From: an uncultured Stenotrophomonas sp.
GTDB taxonomy: Bacteria > Pseudomonadota > Gammaproteobacteria > Xanthomonadales > Xanthomonadaceae
DNA: 64,000 bases
Direction: 5' to 3'
Assembly (NCBI RefSeq): GCF_913778665.1
Contig: NZ_CAJYVQ010000012.1
Location: forward strand, 406,267 to 470,266
Made by a program: the position numbers and the translations under genes. Below, one piece after another: positions 18,555 through 26,569 of this stretch. The notes beneath the pieces are model-generated. The model did no database searches. It had not been told where the DNA came from and saw only the letters and a program-made list of their open reading frames with translations. The number at the start of each line of letters is the position of its first letter. The first letter of the stretch is position 1.

Positions 18555-20876
18555 ATGATGAGCGCGCCCACACCGATGGGATCGCCGGGCCGTGACCCGG
18601 CCCAGCTCCAGCTGGCCCGGGACATGGTCCTGCCCGCGCTGTGCCAGGCCTTCGGGGCGGCACTGGCGCGCTTCGACGATGCCCTGTTCGACCGCGCCGG
18701 CAATGCCGGCTCGTCGCAGTTGCTGTTCCTGGATGCGATGCGCGAACTGCGGCGGCGCCGCGAGGACATCGCCGCCGCCTTCGCCGGCCACCTGCAGCGG
18801 GCATGGGAGGCGCTGGCCAGTGGCGAGCCGATGTCGGCCGAAGCCACGCTGTCCGGCCCCGCTGAAGATGGCCTGAGTCTGCTGGATGAGCACGTACTGG
18901 AATCGCGGCTGGCGGTGCGTAACTTCGCCACCGTGCTGCTGCGTGACTTCAAGCCGGTGCTGGCACGGCTGGACCGTCGCCTGGGCCGCCTGATCGGCGG
19001 CGCCGAACTGGATGCCGACCGCAACCCGATCAGCCCCGAGCACCTGGGCGTGGCCATCCACGAAGCCTTTGCCGGCTGTGAACTGGCCCCGGAAGTGCAT
19101 CTGGTGCTGATCAAGCTGTGCGAGCGTGACCTGCGCGCGCCGGTGGGGCGTATCTACGAGAAGCTGGACGAACAACTGGCAGCGGCCGGGGTGATGTCGC
19201 AGATGGGGGCGCCGCGGCGTCCGATGTCGACCGCGCCCGACCCGCGCATGGCCTCGGGCCTGGACGATCTGGTGGAGCAGCGCGCGGGCGCAGGCTTCGA
19301 CGGTGAGTTCGGCGATGACGAACAGGCCGCGCCGGCCTGGGCGCAGCGCTTCGCCGCGCGCTGGTCCGAGCGCCGTGGCCACATGCAACAGCACCTGGGC
19401 GCCGAGGACGCCGGTGCCGGCGAAAGTTACGCAGGCCAGCAGGGCATGTTGCTGGAAGCGCTGCACGAACTGCTGCAGCAGACCCGCCATGTGCGCGAGG
19501 ACGCAACCTCGGCCGCGCAGGTGGCGATCGGCCAGCAGCGCCCGCTGAGCCAGCGCGAGATGATGTCGGTTCTGTCGCTGCTGCAGGCCACGCCCAGTGC
19601 GACCCTGCGCGCGGCGATCGGCGAGGACGGCGAATCGCTGGCGCAGCGGTTGAAGAGCGAGGTGCTGTCCAGCGCCACCCGCCTCGGTGTCGATCCGGGC
19701 CAGACCCGGCTGGACCCGCAGGACGAGGATGCAATCGACCTGGTCGGCATGCTGTTCGACGTGATGCTGGACGAGCGCGAGCTGGAAGGCCGCTCGCGCG
19801 AGCTGATCGGCCGCCTGGTGGTGCCGTTCGTCAAGGTTGCCATGCTCGACCGTCGCATGTTCGTGCAGAAGACCCACCCAGCGCGCAAGCTGCTCAACTC
19901 GCTGGCCGAGGCCTGCGAAGGCAACACCGGCGAGAGCCAGGCCGAGCGCATGCTGATGGCCAAGGTCGAGGAGATCGTCGAGCGGCTGGTGGCCGAGTTC
20001 AACGAGAACCTGGCGATCTTCCTGACCCTGGAAGAAGAATTCCGCGAATTCCTCGTGCAGCATCGCCGCCGCGTGGAAATCGCCGAGCGCCGCGCCGCCG
20101 AGACGCAGCGCGGCCAGGAAAAGCTGGAAATGGCCCGCACGCGTGCCGGCGCCGAACTGGACCGCCGCATCGGCGACGCTACCCTGCCTCCGGCCATCGC
20201 CGAATTCCTGCGCCAGCCGTGGCAGCACCACCTCACCCTGGCGCTGCTGCGCGAGGGCGAGGAGGGGGCATCGGTGGCCGAAGCTCTGAGCCTGGGCGAC
20301 GGCCTGCTGGAGGAAGTGGCCGAGGCCCGCCGCCAGATCGTCGGCAAGCCGTGGCTGCAGGCCTGGCAGCCGGCGCTGGCCAAGGTGTTCGCCAGCGTGG
20401 GTGTGCACGGTGACGCGGCAACCGGAGCGGTCGACGCGCTGCATGACACGTTGCAGGGCATTGCCGAATCGCGGCCGGAACTGCAGCGCGCGCTGCCGGA
20501 GCTGCCACAGGTGGCACTGCCGATCCCGCCGGTGGCCGAATCGCCGGCGGTGGAGTTGAGTGGCCAGATCGATGCCGATGATTTCGACAACGCCGACGCC
20601 GATCGCTTCCGCCGCATGGAGATCGGCAACTGGCTGGACTTCGTCGACAAGGACGGCAAGGTGCAGGCCGGCAAGCTGTCCTGGGTCAGCCCGATTTCAT
20701 CGCGCCTGCTGTTCGTCAACCGCCGCGGCGTGCGCTTCTGCGTGGCCTCGCCGGAGGAACTGGCAGTGATGGTGCGGCTGGGACGGCTGCGTGCGCATGT
20801 GGATGACGGTGCGTTCGATAGCGCCATGCAGGGCGTGATCGATCGGCTGGACCCGGGCAGCGCGACCCTGCATTGA
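18555..20876 (+). CDS. DUF1631 family protein, 773 aa
   Basis: Large soluble protein of the uncharacterised DUF1631 family, mostly helical. An alanine/glutamine-rich region (about 220-330) includes LEALHELLQQTRHVREDATS, and a charged coiled-coil-like stretch (about 495-560) has many E/R/Q. The C-terminal 90 residues (RMEIGNWLDFVDKDGKVQAG onward, with LSWVSPISSRLLFVNRRGVR) form a beta-rich module resembling a PilZ-like barrel, though I cannot see a full cyclic-di-GMP motif. Start 18555 gives MMSAPTP; the upstream extension is noncoding. It stands alone before pntAA. Function unknown. Confidence 0.85.
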   Translation: MMSAPTPMGSPGRDPAQLQLARDMVLPALCQAFGAALARFDDALFDRAGNAGSSQLLFLDAMRELRRRREDIAAAFAGHLQRAWEALASGEPMSAEATLSGPAEDGLSLLDEHVLESRLAVRNFATVLLRDFKPVLARLDRRLGRLIGGAELDADRNPISPEHLGVAIHEAFAGCELAPEVHLVLIKLCERDLRAPVGRIYEKLDEQLAAAGVMSQMGAPRRPMSTAPDPRMASGLDDLVEQRAGAGFDGEFGDDEQAAPAWAQRFAARWSERRGHMQQHLGAEDAGAGESYAGQQGMLLEALHELLQQTRHVREDATSAAQVAIGQQRPLSQREMMSVLSLLQATPSATLRAAIGEDGESLAQRLKSEVLSSATRLGVDPGQTRLDPQDEDAIDLVGMLFDVMLDERELEGRSRELIGRLVVPFVKVAMLDRRMFVQKTHPARKLLNSLAEACEGNTGESQAERMLMAKVEEIVERLVAEFNENLAIFLTLEEEFREFLVQHRRRVEIAERRAAETQRGQEKLEMARTRAGAELDRRIGDATLPPAIAEFLRQPWQHHLTLALLREGEEGASVAEALSLGDGLLEEVAEARRQIVGKPWLQAWQPALAKVFASVGVHGDAATGAVDALHDTLQGIAESRPELQRALPELPQVALPIPPVAESPAVELSGQIDADDFDNADADRFRRMEIGNWLDFVDKDGKVQAGKLSWVSPISSRLLFVNRRGVRFCVASPEELAVMVRLGRLRAHVDDGAFDSAMQGVIDRLDPGSATLH

Positions 20877-20927
20877 GCGGGGCCGCCTGCTAGGATCGGA
20901 AAAACTCACCGATCAGCGGGGACCTGC

Positions 20928-22007
20928 ATGGCCGTGGCGTTGCTGGGGATCAAGGAGACCGCGCCGGGCGAACGGCGCGTGGCGCTGACGCCGGAGACCG
21001 CGCGCAAGCTCGGCGCCCTGGGCATCACCGTCTGGTACGAAGCCGGCGCCGGACTGACCGCCGGTTTCACCGATGCCGCCTATGACGATGCCGGTGCCCG
21101 CGCGTTCGATGCCGGCCGCTGGGGCGAAATCGACATCCTGCTGTGCGTGCAGGCGCCGCCTGCGGCGGTCCTGGAGCAGCTCAAGCCGGGGGCCAGTGTA
21201 GTTGGCTTGTTGACCCCGGCCAGTGATCCGGCGCTGGCGGAACTGTCTGCCAACGATCGCCTGCATCTGTTCCCGCTGCAGCAGCTGCCGCGCACGACGC
21301 GTGCGCAGGCGATGGACGTGCTCAGTTCGCAGGCCGGCATGGCCGGCTACAAGGCGGCGCTGATCGCCGCCGAACGCGCGCCGCGTTTCTTCCCGATGCT
21401 GACCACGGCTGCCGGCACCGTGCGTCCGGCCAAGGTGCTGGTGATCGGTGCCGGCGTGGCCGGGCTGCAGGCGATTGCCACCGCGCGTCGTCTCGGTGCG
21501 CAGGTGGAAGGCTTCGACGTGCGCCCGGAAACCCGTGAGCAGATCCAGTCACTGGGCGCGCGCTTCCTCGACCTGGGGGTGAGCGCGGCGGGCGAGGGCG
21601 GTTACGCGCGTGCGTTGACCGATGACGAACGTGCCGAGCAGCAGCGCCGCCTGGCCGACCACCTGCGCAGCGTGGACGTGGTGATCTGCACCGCTGCGGT
21701 ACCGGGCCGCCCGGCGCCGACCATCGTCACCGCCGCCATGGTGGAAGGCATGGCCACCGGCAGCGTGATCGTGGATCTGGCCGCCGAGAGTGGTGGCAAT
21801 TGCGCGCTGACCCAGCCAGGGCAGTGCATCGAGCACCAGTGCGTGACCATCGACGGTCCGCTCGGCCTGGCCAGTCGCGGCGCGACCCAGGCCAGCGAGA
21901 TGTATGCGCGCAACCTGCTGAACTTCGTCGCGCTGTTCGTCCGCGAGGGTGATCTGGCATTCGACTGGGAAGACGAGCTGCTGGCGAGGACCCGCTGGCG
22001 GCCCTGA
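20928..22007 (+). CDS. pntAA: NAD(P) transhydrogenase subunit alpha part 1 (NAD-binding)
   Basis: 359-residue soluble domain I of the proton-translocating transhydrogenase, which passes hydride between NADH and NADP at the inner membrane. It starts MAVALLGIKETAPGERRVAL, has the mobile-loop region and the Rossmann motif VLVIGAGVAGLQAIATARRLGA. Three-subunit enzymes carry domain I, the alpha-2 membrane part and beta as separate genes, as here. Unusually, pntAB and pntB do not follow directly; an opposite-strand sigma-factor module of about 1.4 kb lies between. Confidence 0.95.
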   Translation: MAVALLGIKETAPGERRVALTPETARKLGALGITVWYEAGAGLTAGFTDAAYDDAGARAFDAGRWGEIDILLCVQAPPAAVLEQLKPGASVVGLLTPASDPALAELSANDRLHLFPLQQLPRTTRAQAMDVLSSQAGMAGYKAALIAAERAPRFFPMLTTAAGTVRPAKVLVIGAGVAGLQAIATARRLGAQVEGFDVRPETREQIQSLGARFLDLGVSAAGEGGYARALTDDERAEQQRRLADHLRSVDVVICTAAVPGRPAPTIVTAAMVEGMATGSVIVDLAAESGGNCALTQPGQCIEHQCVTIDGPLGLASRGATQASEMYARNLLNFVALFVREGDLAFDWEDELLARTRWRP

Positions 22008-22015
22008 ACGGCATG

Positions 22016-22053
22016 GGGTCGGATCCCTTTGCGCCAGCAAAGGGCTCCGACCC
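22016..22053. repeat. Palindromic intergenic element, type GGTCGGATCC
   Basis: Arms 22016-22032 and 22037-22053, 17 bases each with one mismatch and a four-base loop. It sits between the convergent pntAA and DUF3106 genes and is similar in style to the palindrome at 27754-27796. It probably terminates transcription from both sides. Confidence 0.6.
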
Positions 22054-22068
22054 GTTCCTCGCGGCGTT

Positions 22069-22530
22069 TTACCGCGGCTTCGCCGGCGGCGGGTTGTCGC
22101 GTACCCAGTCCTTGCGCTGTTCCGGCGTCATCTGCGACCAGCGCTCGCGCAAGGCTTCGCGCTGCGCTGGCGGCATGTCGCGCATCTGCCCGAACAGGGC
22201 ACGCGCCTGCTCGCGCTGTTCCGGGCTCATGTGCTCGAAGCGGCGCAGGCCGCGGCGGGCCTTGTCGCGTTCCTCCGGGCTCATCGATTGCCAGCGCTGG
22301 CCATGCGACAGCATGCGTTGGCGCTGGCCGGGATCGGCCCCGTTCCAGCGGTCGCGCAGCGGCGCCAGCAGCGATTCGCGCTGGGCGTCACTCAACTGTT
22401 CCCACGCCGGCAGTGGCGCGGCCGGTGCAGGTCGAGGGGCCGCAGCCGGTACAGTGGTCTGCGCCAGTGCGGGAGTGGCCGGCAGCAGCGACAGGGTCAG
22501 CAGCAGCGGCAGTAGGTTCAATCGGGGCAT
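22069..22530 (-). CDS. DUF3106 family exported protein, 153 aa
   Basis: A clear signal peptide (residues 1-23, ending PATPALAQ) points to the periplasm. The mature part has four near-repeats of the pattern M-S/T-P-E-x-R (LSDAQRE, MSPEERD, MSPEQRE, MTPEQRK) on arginine/glutamate-rich helices, the hallmark of DUF3106. The pattern resembles the helical LTxxQ repeats of the Spy/CpxP and CnrX periplasmic sensors. It is the last gene of a three-gene set with an ECF sigma factor and a small membrane protein, so a role in signal sensing is plausible but inferred. Confidence 0.85.
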   Translation of the reverse strand: MPRLNLLPLLLTLSLLPATPALAQTTVPAAAPRPAPAAPLPAWEQLSDAQRESLLAPLRDRWNGADPGQRQRMLSHGQRWQSMSPEERDKARRGLRRFEHMSPEQREQARALFGQMRDMPPAQREALRERWSQMTPEQRKDWVRDNPPPAKPR

Positions 22531-22533
22531 GGT

Positions 22534-22860
22534 TCACTCCATCGCCAGGTCGGTATCGCCCAGCCACAGGTACAGGTCGGGATTCTCGTCGTACAGCGCG
22601 CTGTTGTCTTCCACCGAGGCCAGCGCCGGTGCCGGCGCAGGGCCCGGCAGTGGGCTGTGGCCGCTGAACTGCAGGCCGATACCTAGTGCCACCACCAGCG
22701 AACAGGCACTGGCCAGCCACCAGCGCAGGCGCCCATGCCGGGCCGCACTGGCGCCGTAGCGGGCCTGGCGCAGCCGTGCCAGTGTGGCCGGCGACAGCGC
22801 CTGCAGCGACTGCGCGTGCAGGCTGCGCAGCATGTCATCGGAGGGCAGGGAGCGGTTCAC
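22534..22860 (-). CDS. Small single-pass membrane protein, 108 aa (possible anti-sigma factor)
   Basis: The first 45 residues are cytoplasmic-like and helical (LSPATLARLRQARYG), one membrane segment follows (about 47-66, WWLASACSLVVALGIGLQF), and a short proline-rich, acidic tail would lie outside. Its start overlaps the sigma-factor stop by ATGA (22857-22860), and it ends three bases before the DUF3106 gene. Position and topology fit an anti-sigma factor, but there is no zinc-binding HxxxCxxC motif, so this is only a suggestion. Confidence 0.7.
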   Translation of the reverse strand: MNRSLPSDDMLRSLHAQSLQALSPATLARLRQARYGASAARHGRLRWWLASACSLVVALGIGLQFSGHSPLPGPAPAPALASVEDNSALYDENPDLYLWLGDTDLAME

Positions 22861-23447
22861 GGGTGAGTCTCCAGGTAGTCCTGCAGCGCCTGCCGGGCGC
22901 GTGCCAGATGGGTTTTTACCGCGCCTTCGCTGCAGCCCATGGCGCGGGCGGTGGTGGCCCCGTCCAGGTCCTGCAGCACGCGCAGGGTGAAGGCCTCGCG
23001 CTGCCGTGCGGGCAGGGTGCGCAGTGCCTGCACCAGGTGCTGGTACTGCTGGCGCTGCTCATGCGCCCGCGCCGGGTCCGGGCCAGGATCGGTCCAGTCG
23101 ATCTCGCCGCCGTCGGCATCCTGGTTGTCGCGCCAGAACGGCAGGCGGAAGCGGCGTCGGCGCTGCAGGTCGATCACGCGCCGGCGAAGGATGCTCCAGA
23201 ACAGCGGCGCCCATTCGGCGGCCGGCTTGTCGGCGTAGTCCAGCATGCGCATCAGCGCGTCCTGCACCGCGTCCATGGCGTCTTCGCGTTGGCGCAGACC
23301 GGCCTCGGCGAAACGGAACGCGCGCGGGCCGACGCTGGCCAGGAACGCCTCCAGCGACGCCGGCAGGGCATCGGTTTCGGCGCTCGGGGGGACGGGGCTG
23401 CTCACCAGCACAGGGTACGGTTCCTCGCTCGGGGTCACCATCGACAA
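22857..23447 (-). CDS. ECF-type RNA polymerase sigma factor
   Basis: 196 residues. Region 2 is seen as AFRFAEAGLRQREDAMDAVQDALMRML followed by WSILRRRVIDLQRRRRFR; region 4 as LPARQREAFTLRVLQDLDGATTARAMGCSEGAVKTHLARARQAL with the helix-turn-helix. Regions 1 and 3 are absent, as in extracytoplasmic-function sigma factors. It directs RNA polymerase to a small regulon, probably including its own operon. First gene of the sigma factor / membrane protein / DUF3106 set, lying opposite and between pntAA and pntAB. Confidence 0.92.
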   Translation of the reverse strand: MSMVTPSEEPYPVLVSSPVPPSAETDALPASLEAFLASVGPRAFRFAEAGLRQREDAMDAVQDALMRMLDYADKPAAEWAPLFWSILRRRVIDLQRRRRFRLPFWRDNQDADGGEIDWTDPGPDPARAHEQRQQYQHLVQALRTLPARQREAFTLRVLQDLDGATTARAMGCSEGAVKTHLARARQALQDYLETHP

Positions 23448-23539
23448 CGCGTGAGCGCAGCGTCGGTTGACGCCGGGTGCGCGCCGGGTTCAGCCCGTGG
23501 TTATGATGGGCCGACGAAGACAGAGCGGGAGCGTTGCCA

Positions 23540-23860
23540 GTGAGTGACGGGTTCGTAGCGCTGTACATCTTCATGCTGGCGGCAATCGCAGGCCACGTGA
23601 TCATTTCGCGGGTGCCGGTGATCCTGCATACCCCGCTGATGTCGGGCTCCAACTTCATCCATGGCATCGTGCTGATCGGCGCGATGGTGGTGCTGGGGCA
23701 CGCACAGACGCCTCTGGAGAAGGCGCTGGGCTTCCTCGCCGTGCTGCTGGGCGCCGGCAACGCCGCCGGTGGCTATGTAGTCACCGCGCGCATGCTGGAA
23801 ATGTTCAAGCCGAGCGCGCCCAAGGATGGCAAGGACCAGCCGAAGGAGCCGCAGGCTTGA
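23540..23860 (+). CDS. pntAB: NAD(P) transhydrogenase subunit alpha part 2 (membrane)
   Basis: 106-residue inner-membrane piece of the proton-translocating transhydrogenase, with three or four membrane segments (FVALYIFMLAAIAGHVIISRV, then VLIGAMVVLG and FLAVLLGAGNAAGGYVV). Start chosen as GTG at 23540, eight bases after GGGAG; the TTG at 23534 is too close to that ribosome binding site. Its TGA stop overlaps the TTG start of pntB. The gene has its own upstream region, divergent from the sigma factor, since pntAA is 1.5 kb away. Confidence 0.93.
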   Translation: MSDGFVALYIFMLAAIAGHVIISRVPVILHTPLMSGSNFIHGIVLIGAMVVLGHAQTPLEKALGFLAVLLGAGNAAGGYVVTARMLEMFKPSAPKDGKDQPKEPQA

Positions 23861-25317
23861 ACATCAGCACCGTTGAACTGCTTGATTGGCTGGTCAAGGC
23901 CAGCTACCTGGTCGCCGCCACCCTGTTCCTGCTGGGCCTGCAACGCATGGCCTCGCCGCTGACCGCGCGCAGCGGCATCCGCTGGGCAGGGCTGGGCATG
24001 CTGCTGGCCACGGTGGCGACGTTCTTCCTGCCCGAACTGCACAACGTGCCGCTGATCCTGGTGGCGCTGCTGCTCGGCGCCGGCCTTGCCTGGTGGTCGG
24101 CCGGCAAGGTCGCCATCACCGACATGCCGCAGATGGTGGCGCTGTACAACGGCATGGGCGGCGGCTCAGCGGCGGCGATCGGTGCGGTGGAACTGCTGCG
24201 CTATGCCTTCCTGGCCCACCGCGACACCACGCACTGGAGCGAGCAGGCACTGGCCGACCTGGCTGCGCGCCAGCCTTCGGGCACGGTGTTGCTGCTGGCG
24301 GTGGTCGGCGCGGCCATCGGTGCGGTGTCGTTGTCCGGCTCGGTGATCGCCTGGGCCAAGCTCGACGGTCGCCTCGACAAACGCGTGACCTGGACCGGCC
24401 AGCAGGTGATGAACCTGCTGGTGGCGCTGGCGGTGGTGGTGCTGGCGATCATCGCGGCCAGCACGCTCAGCACCTGGGCGATCGTCGCCTTCTTCGTGCT
24501 GGCGCTGGCCCTGGGCGTGCTGATGACGCTGCCCATTGGCGGCGCCGACATGCCGGTGGTGATCTCGCTGTACAACGCGTTCACCGGCCTGGCGGTGTCC
24601 TTCGAAGGCTATGTGCTGGGCAACGAGGCGCTGATCATCGCCGGCATGATGGTCGGCGCGGCCGGCATCCTGCTGACGCGGCTGATGGCCAAGGCGATGA
24701 ACCGGCCGATCCGCAACGTGCTGTTCTCCAACTTCGGTGGTGGCGCAGGTGGCGAAGCGCAGGCAATCACCGGCTCGCAGAAGCCGATCGACGCAGCCGA
24801 CGTGGCCGCGATGATGGCGTTTGCCGAGCGGGTGGTCATCGTGCCCGGCTACGGCATGGCGGTGGCGCAGGCGCAGCACAAGATCTGGGAACTGGCGCAG
24901 CGGCTGGGTCAGCGCGGGGTCAAGGTGAAGTTCGCGATCCACCCGGTGGCGGGGCGCATGCCCGGGCACATGAATGTGCTGCTGGCCGAAGCGGGCGTGC
25001 CCTACGACCTGATCGCGGACATGGATGATATCAACCCGGAGTTCGCCAACACCGACGTGGTGCTGGTGATCGGCGCCAACGACGTGGTCAATCCGGTCGC
25101 ACGCACCGATCCGGCCAGCCCGATCTACGGCATGCCGGTGCTGGACGTGGTCAACGCGCGCAACGTGGTGGTGATCAAGCGTGGCAAGGGCACCGGCTTT
25201 GCCGGCATCGAGAATGCGCTGTTCTACGCCGACAACACGCGCATGCTGTACGGCGATGGCGCCGAAGCGGCGGCCTCGCTGGTGAGCGAGTTGAAGGCGC
25301 TCGACGGCGGGCATTGA
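23857..25317 (+). CDS. pntB: NAD(P) transhydrogenase subunit beta
   Basis: 486 residues: about nine membrane segments forming the proton channel (residues 1-270) and a C-terminal NADP(H)-binding domain with VVIVPGYGMAVAQAQHKIWE and KFAIHPVAGRMPGHMNVLLAE. Start is TTG at 23857, overlapping the pntAB stop (TTGA) and preceded by AAGGAG with good spacing, so PntB is translationally coupled to PntAB. Together with PntAA it balances NADPH and NADH using the proton gradient. Confidence 0.95.
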   Translation: MNISTVELLDWLVKASYLVAATLFLLGLQRMASPLTARSGIRWAGLGMLLATVATFFLPELHNVPLILVALLLGAGLAWWSAGKVAITDMPQMVALYNGMGGGSAAAIGAVELLRYAFLAHRDTTHWSEQALADLAARQPSGTVLLLAVVGAAIGAVSLSGSVIAWAKLDGRLDKRVTWTGQQVMNLLVALAVVVLAIIAASTLSTWAIVAFFVLALALGVLMTLPIGGADMPVVISLYNAFTGLAVSFEGYVLGNEALIIAGMMVGAAGILLTRLMAKAMNRPIRNVLFSNFGGGAGGEAQAITGSQKPIDAADVAAMMAFAERVVIVPGYGMAVAQAQHKIWELAQRLGQRGVKVKFAIHPVAGRMPGHMNVLLAEAGVPYDLIADMDDINPEFANTDVVLVIGANDVVNPVARTDPASPIYGMPVLDVVNARNVVVIKRGKGTGFAGIENALFYADNTRMLYGDGAEAAASLVSELKALDGGH

Positions 25318-25335
25318 GGCCTGGCTTCATCCAGC

Positions 25336-25412
25336 GGGTGCGGACCTTGGTCCGCACGCGTCTGCCGGCCAGCGGCCGGCACGCCCCCCATCCACGCAGA
25401 GCATGGATCTAC
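25336..25412. repeat. Three SMAG-type stem-loops
   Basis: GTGCGGACCTTGGTCCGCAC (25338-25357), a GCCGGCC-type stem (25362-25383), and a reversed copy at 25390-25412 that on the minus strand begins GTAGATCCATGC. They separate the convergent pntB and membrane-protein genes. Confidence 0.7.
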
Positions 25413-25416
25413 GTGA

Positions 25417-25836
25417 TCAGCGCGCCAGCCACGCGCCCACGGCTACGGCCAGCGCCAGCCACAGCCATTCCACCGCGCCATTGGCCAGGGTGACCAGGGT
25501 CCAGGCCAGGTGCGGGCCCATGCGCAGGCTGGCGTCCCACAGGTCCAGGCCGATTGAGCCGCCCATCCAGGCGCTGGCGATGGCCCAGTTGGCCACAGCG
25601 GCCACCAGCAGGGTGCCGAACACCACCAGCGCGATGCGCAGGGGGCCCGGGCCGAGCGTACCCATGCGCAGCATGAACACCAGTTCCAGGGCGGTCAGTA
25701 CCGCCATCCAGCCGACCTGCCGGCCGGTCATCAGGGCCAGCACCATCCAGGCAAGGGGAGCAACAACCAGGCCCAGCAACAACATGATGGGCCAGAGCCA
25801 GGTCACGGTCCTGGCACGCGCGGCATTGGAGGACAT
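25417..25836 (-). CDS. Hypothetical membrane protein, 139 aa
   Basis: Four hydrophobic segments (about 13-35, 41-62, 70-92 and 112-135) indicate a small inner-membrane protein. Start 25836 is preferred because the minus strand has AGGGAGCTTCG before this ATG; an upstream extension to 25887 lacks one. No conserved motif that I recognise. It lies between pntB and sufT on the opposite strand. Function unknown. Confidence 0.75.
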   Translation of the reverse strand: MSSNAARARTVTWLWPIMLLLGLVVAPLAWMVLALMTGRQVGWMAVLTALELVFMLRMGTLGPGPLRIALVVFGTLLVAAVANWAIASAWMGGSIGLDLWDASLRMGPHLAWTLVTLANGAVEWLWLALAVAVGAWLAR

Positions 25837-25958
25837 CGAAGCTCCCTGAAGATCACCCACAGGATACTGTGGATTGCCGCGCTGCACCGGCGGCGGCAGG
25901 GCCGCTGGGCTAGAATGCCGTCTTGCGTGGCTGCGGCCACGGCCCCATATCGGTCCCC

Positions 25959-26510
25959 ATGTATTCCCGTAGCAGCGAACCTGTCCACTTCGAACGCGAT
26001 TGCGAGGCCGTGATGGTCCCGCAGGGCGACACCGTGACCCTGCCCGCCGGCAGCTATGGGTACATCACCCAGGCGCTGGGCGGCAGCTATTCGGTGTTCG
26101 TCGAAGGCAACCTGTTCCGCATCGCCGGCAAGGACGGCGACGCCATCGGCAAGGAGGCCCCGGCGCCGCTGGAACTGCCCGCCGATGCCACCGATGAACA
26201 GGTGGAACAGCTGGTATGGCAGCAGCTCCGGACCTGCTTTGACCCGGAAATTCCGGTGAACATCGTCGAACTGGGCCTGGTCTACGAGGTCGAGATCAAG
26301 CACCTGGACGAGGGCCAGCGCGAGATCGACGTGAAGATGACCCTGACCGCGCCGGCCTGTGGCATGGGCGACATCCTGGTCGACGACGTGCGCAGCAAGC
26401 TAGAAATGATCCCGACGGTAGCCGAGGCCGACGTCGAACTGGTGTTCGACCCGCCGTGGAACCAGCACATGATGTCCGAGGCGGCCCGGCTCGAGACCGG
26501 CATGCTTTGA
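25959..26510 (+). CDS. sufT: Iron-sulfur cluster assembly protein SufT (MIP18/DUF59 domain)
   Basis: 183 residues. The N-terminal part (DTVTLPAGSYGYITQALGGSY) is the SufT-specific region, and the C-terminal part is a MIP18/DUF59 domain: IPVNIVELGLVYEV, then MTLTAPACGMGDIL with the conserved cysteine and DPPWNQHMMSEAAR. SufT family proteins help mature Fe-S enzymes under high demand. Start 25959 is the first ATG giving the family N-terminus MYSRSSEP. No suf operon is beside it; ilvE follows 59 bases later. Confidence 0.9.
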   Translation: MYSRSSEPVHFERDCEAVMVPQGDTVTLPAGSYGYITQALGGSYSVFVEGNLFRIAGKDGDAIGKEAPAPLELPADATDEQVEQLVWQQLRTCFDPEIPVNIVELGLVYEVEIKHLDEGQREIDVKMTLTAPACGMGDILVDDVRSKLEMIPTVAEADVELVFDPPWNQHMMSEAARLETGML

Positions 26511-26569
26511 CCCAGGGCCCGCAGTGACGCGGGCCCGGCACTACCCGCAACCAGAACAGGAATCCTCCG

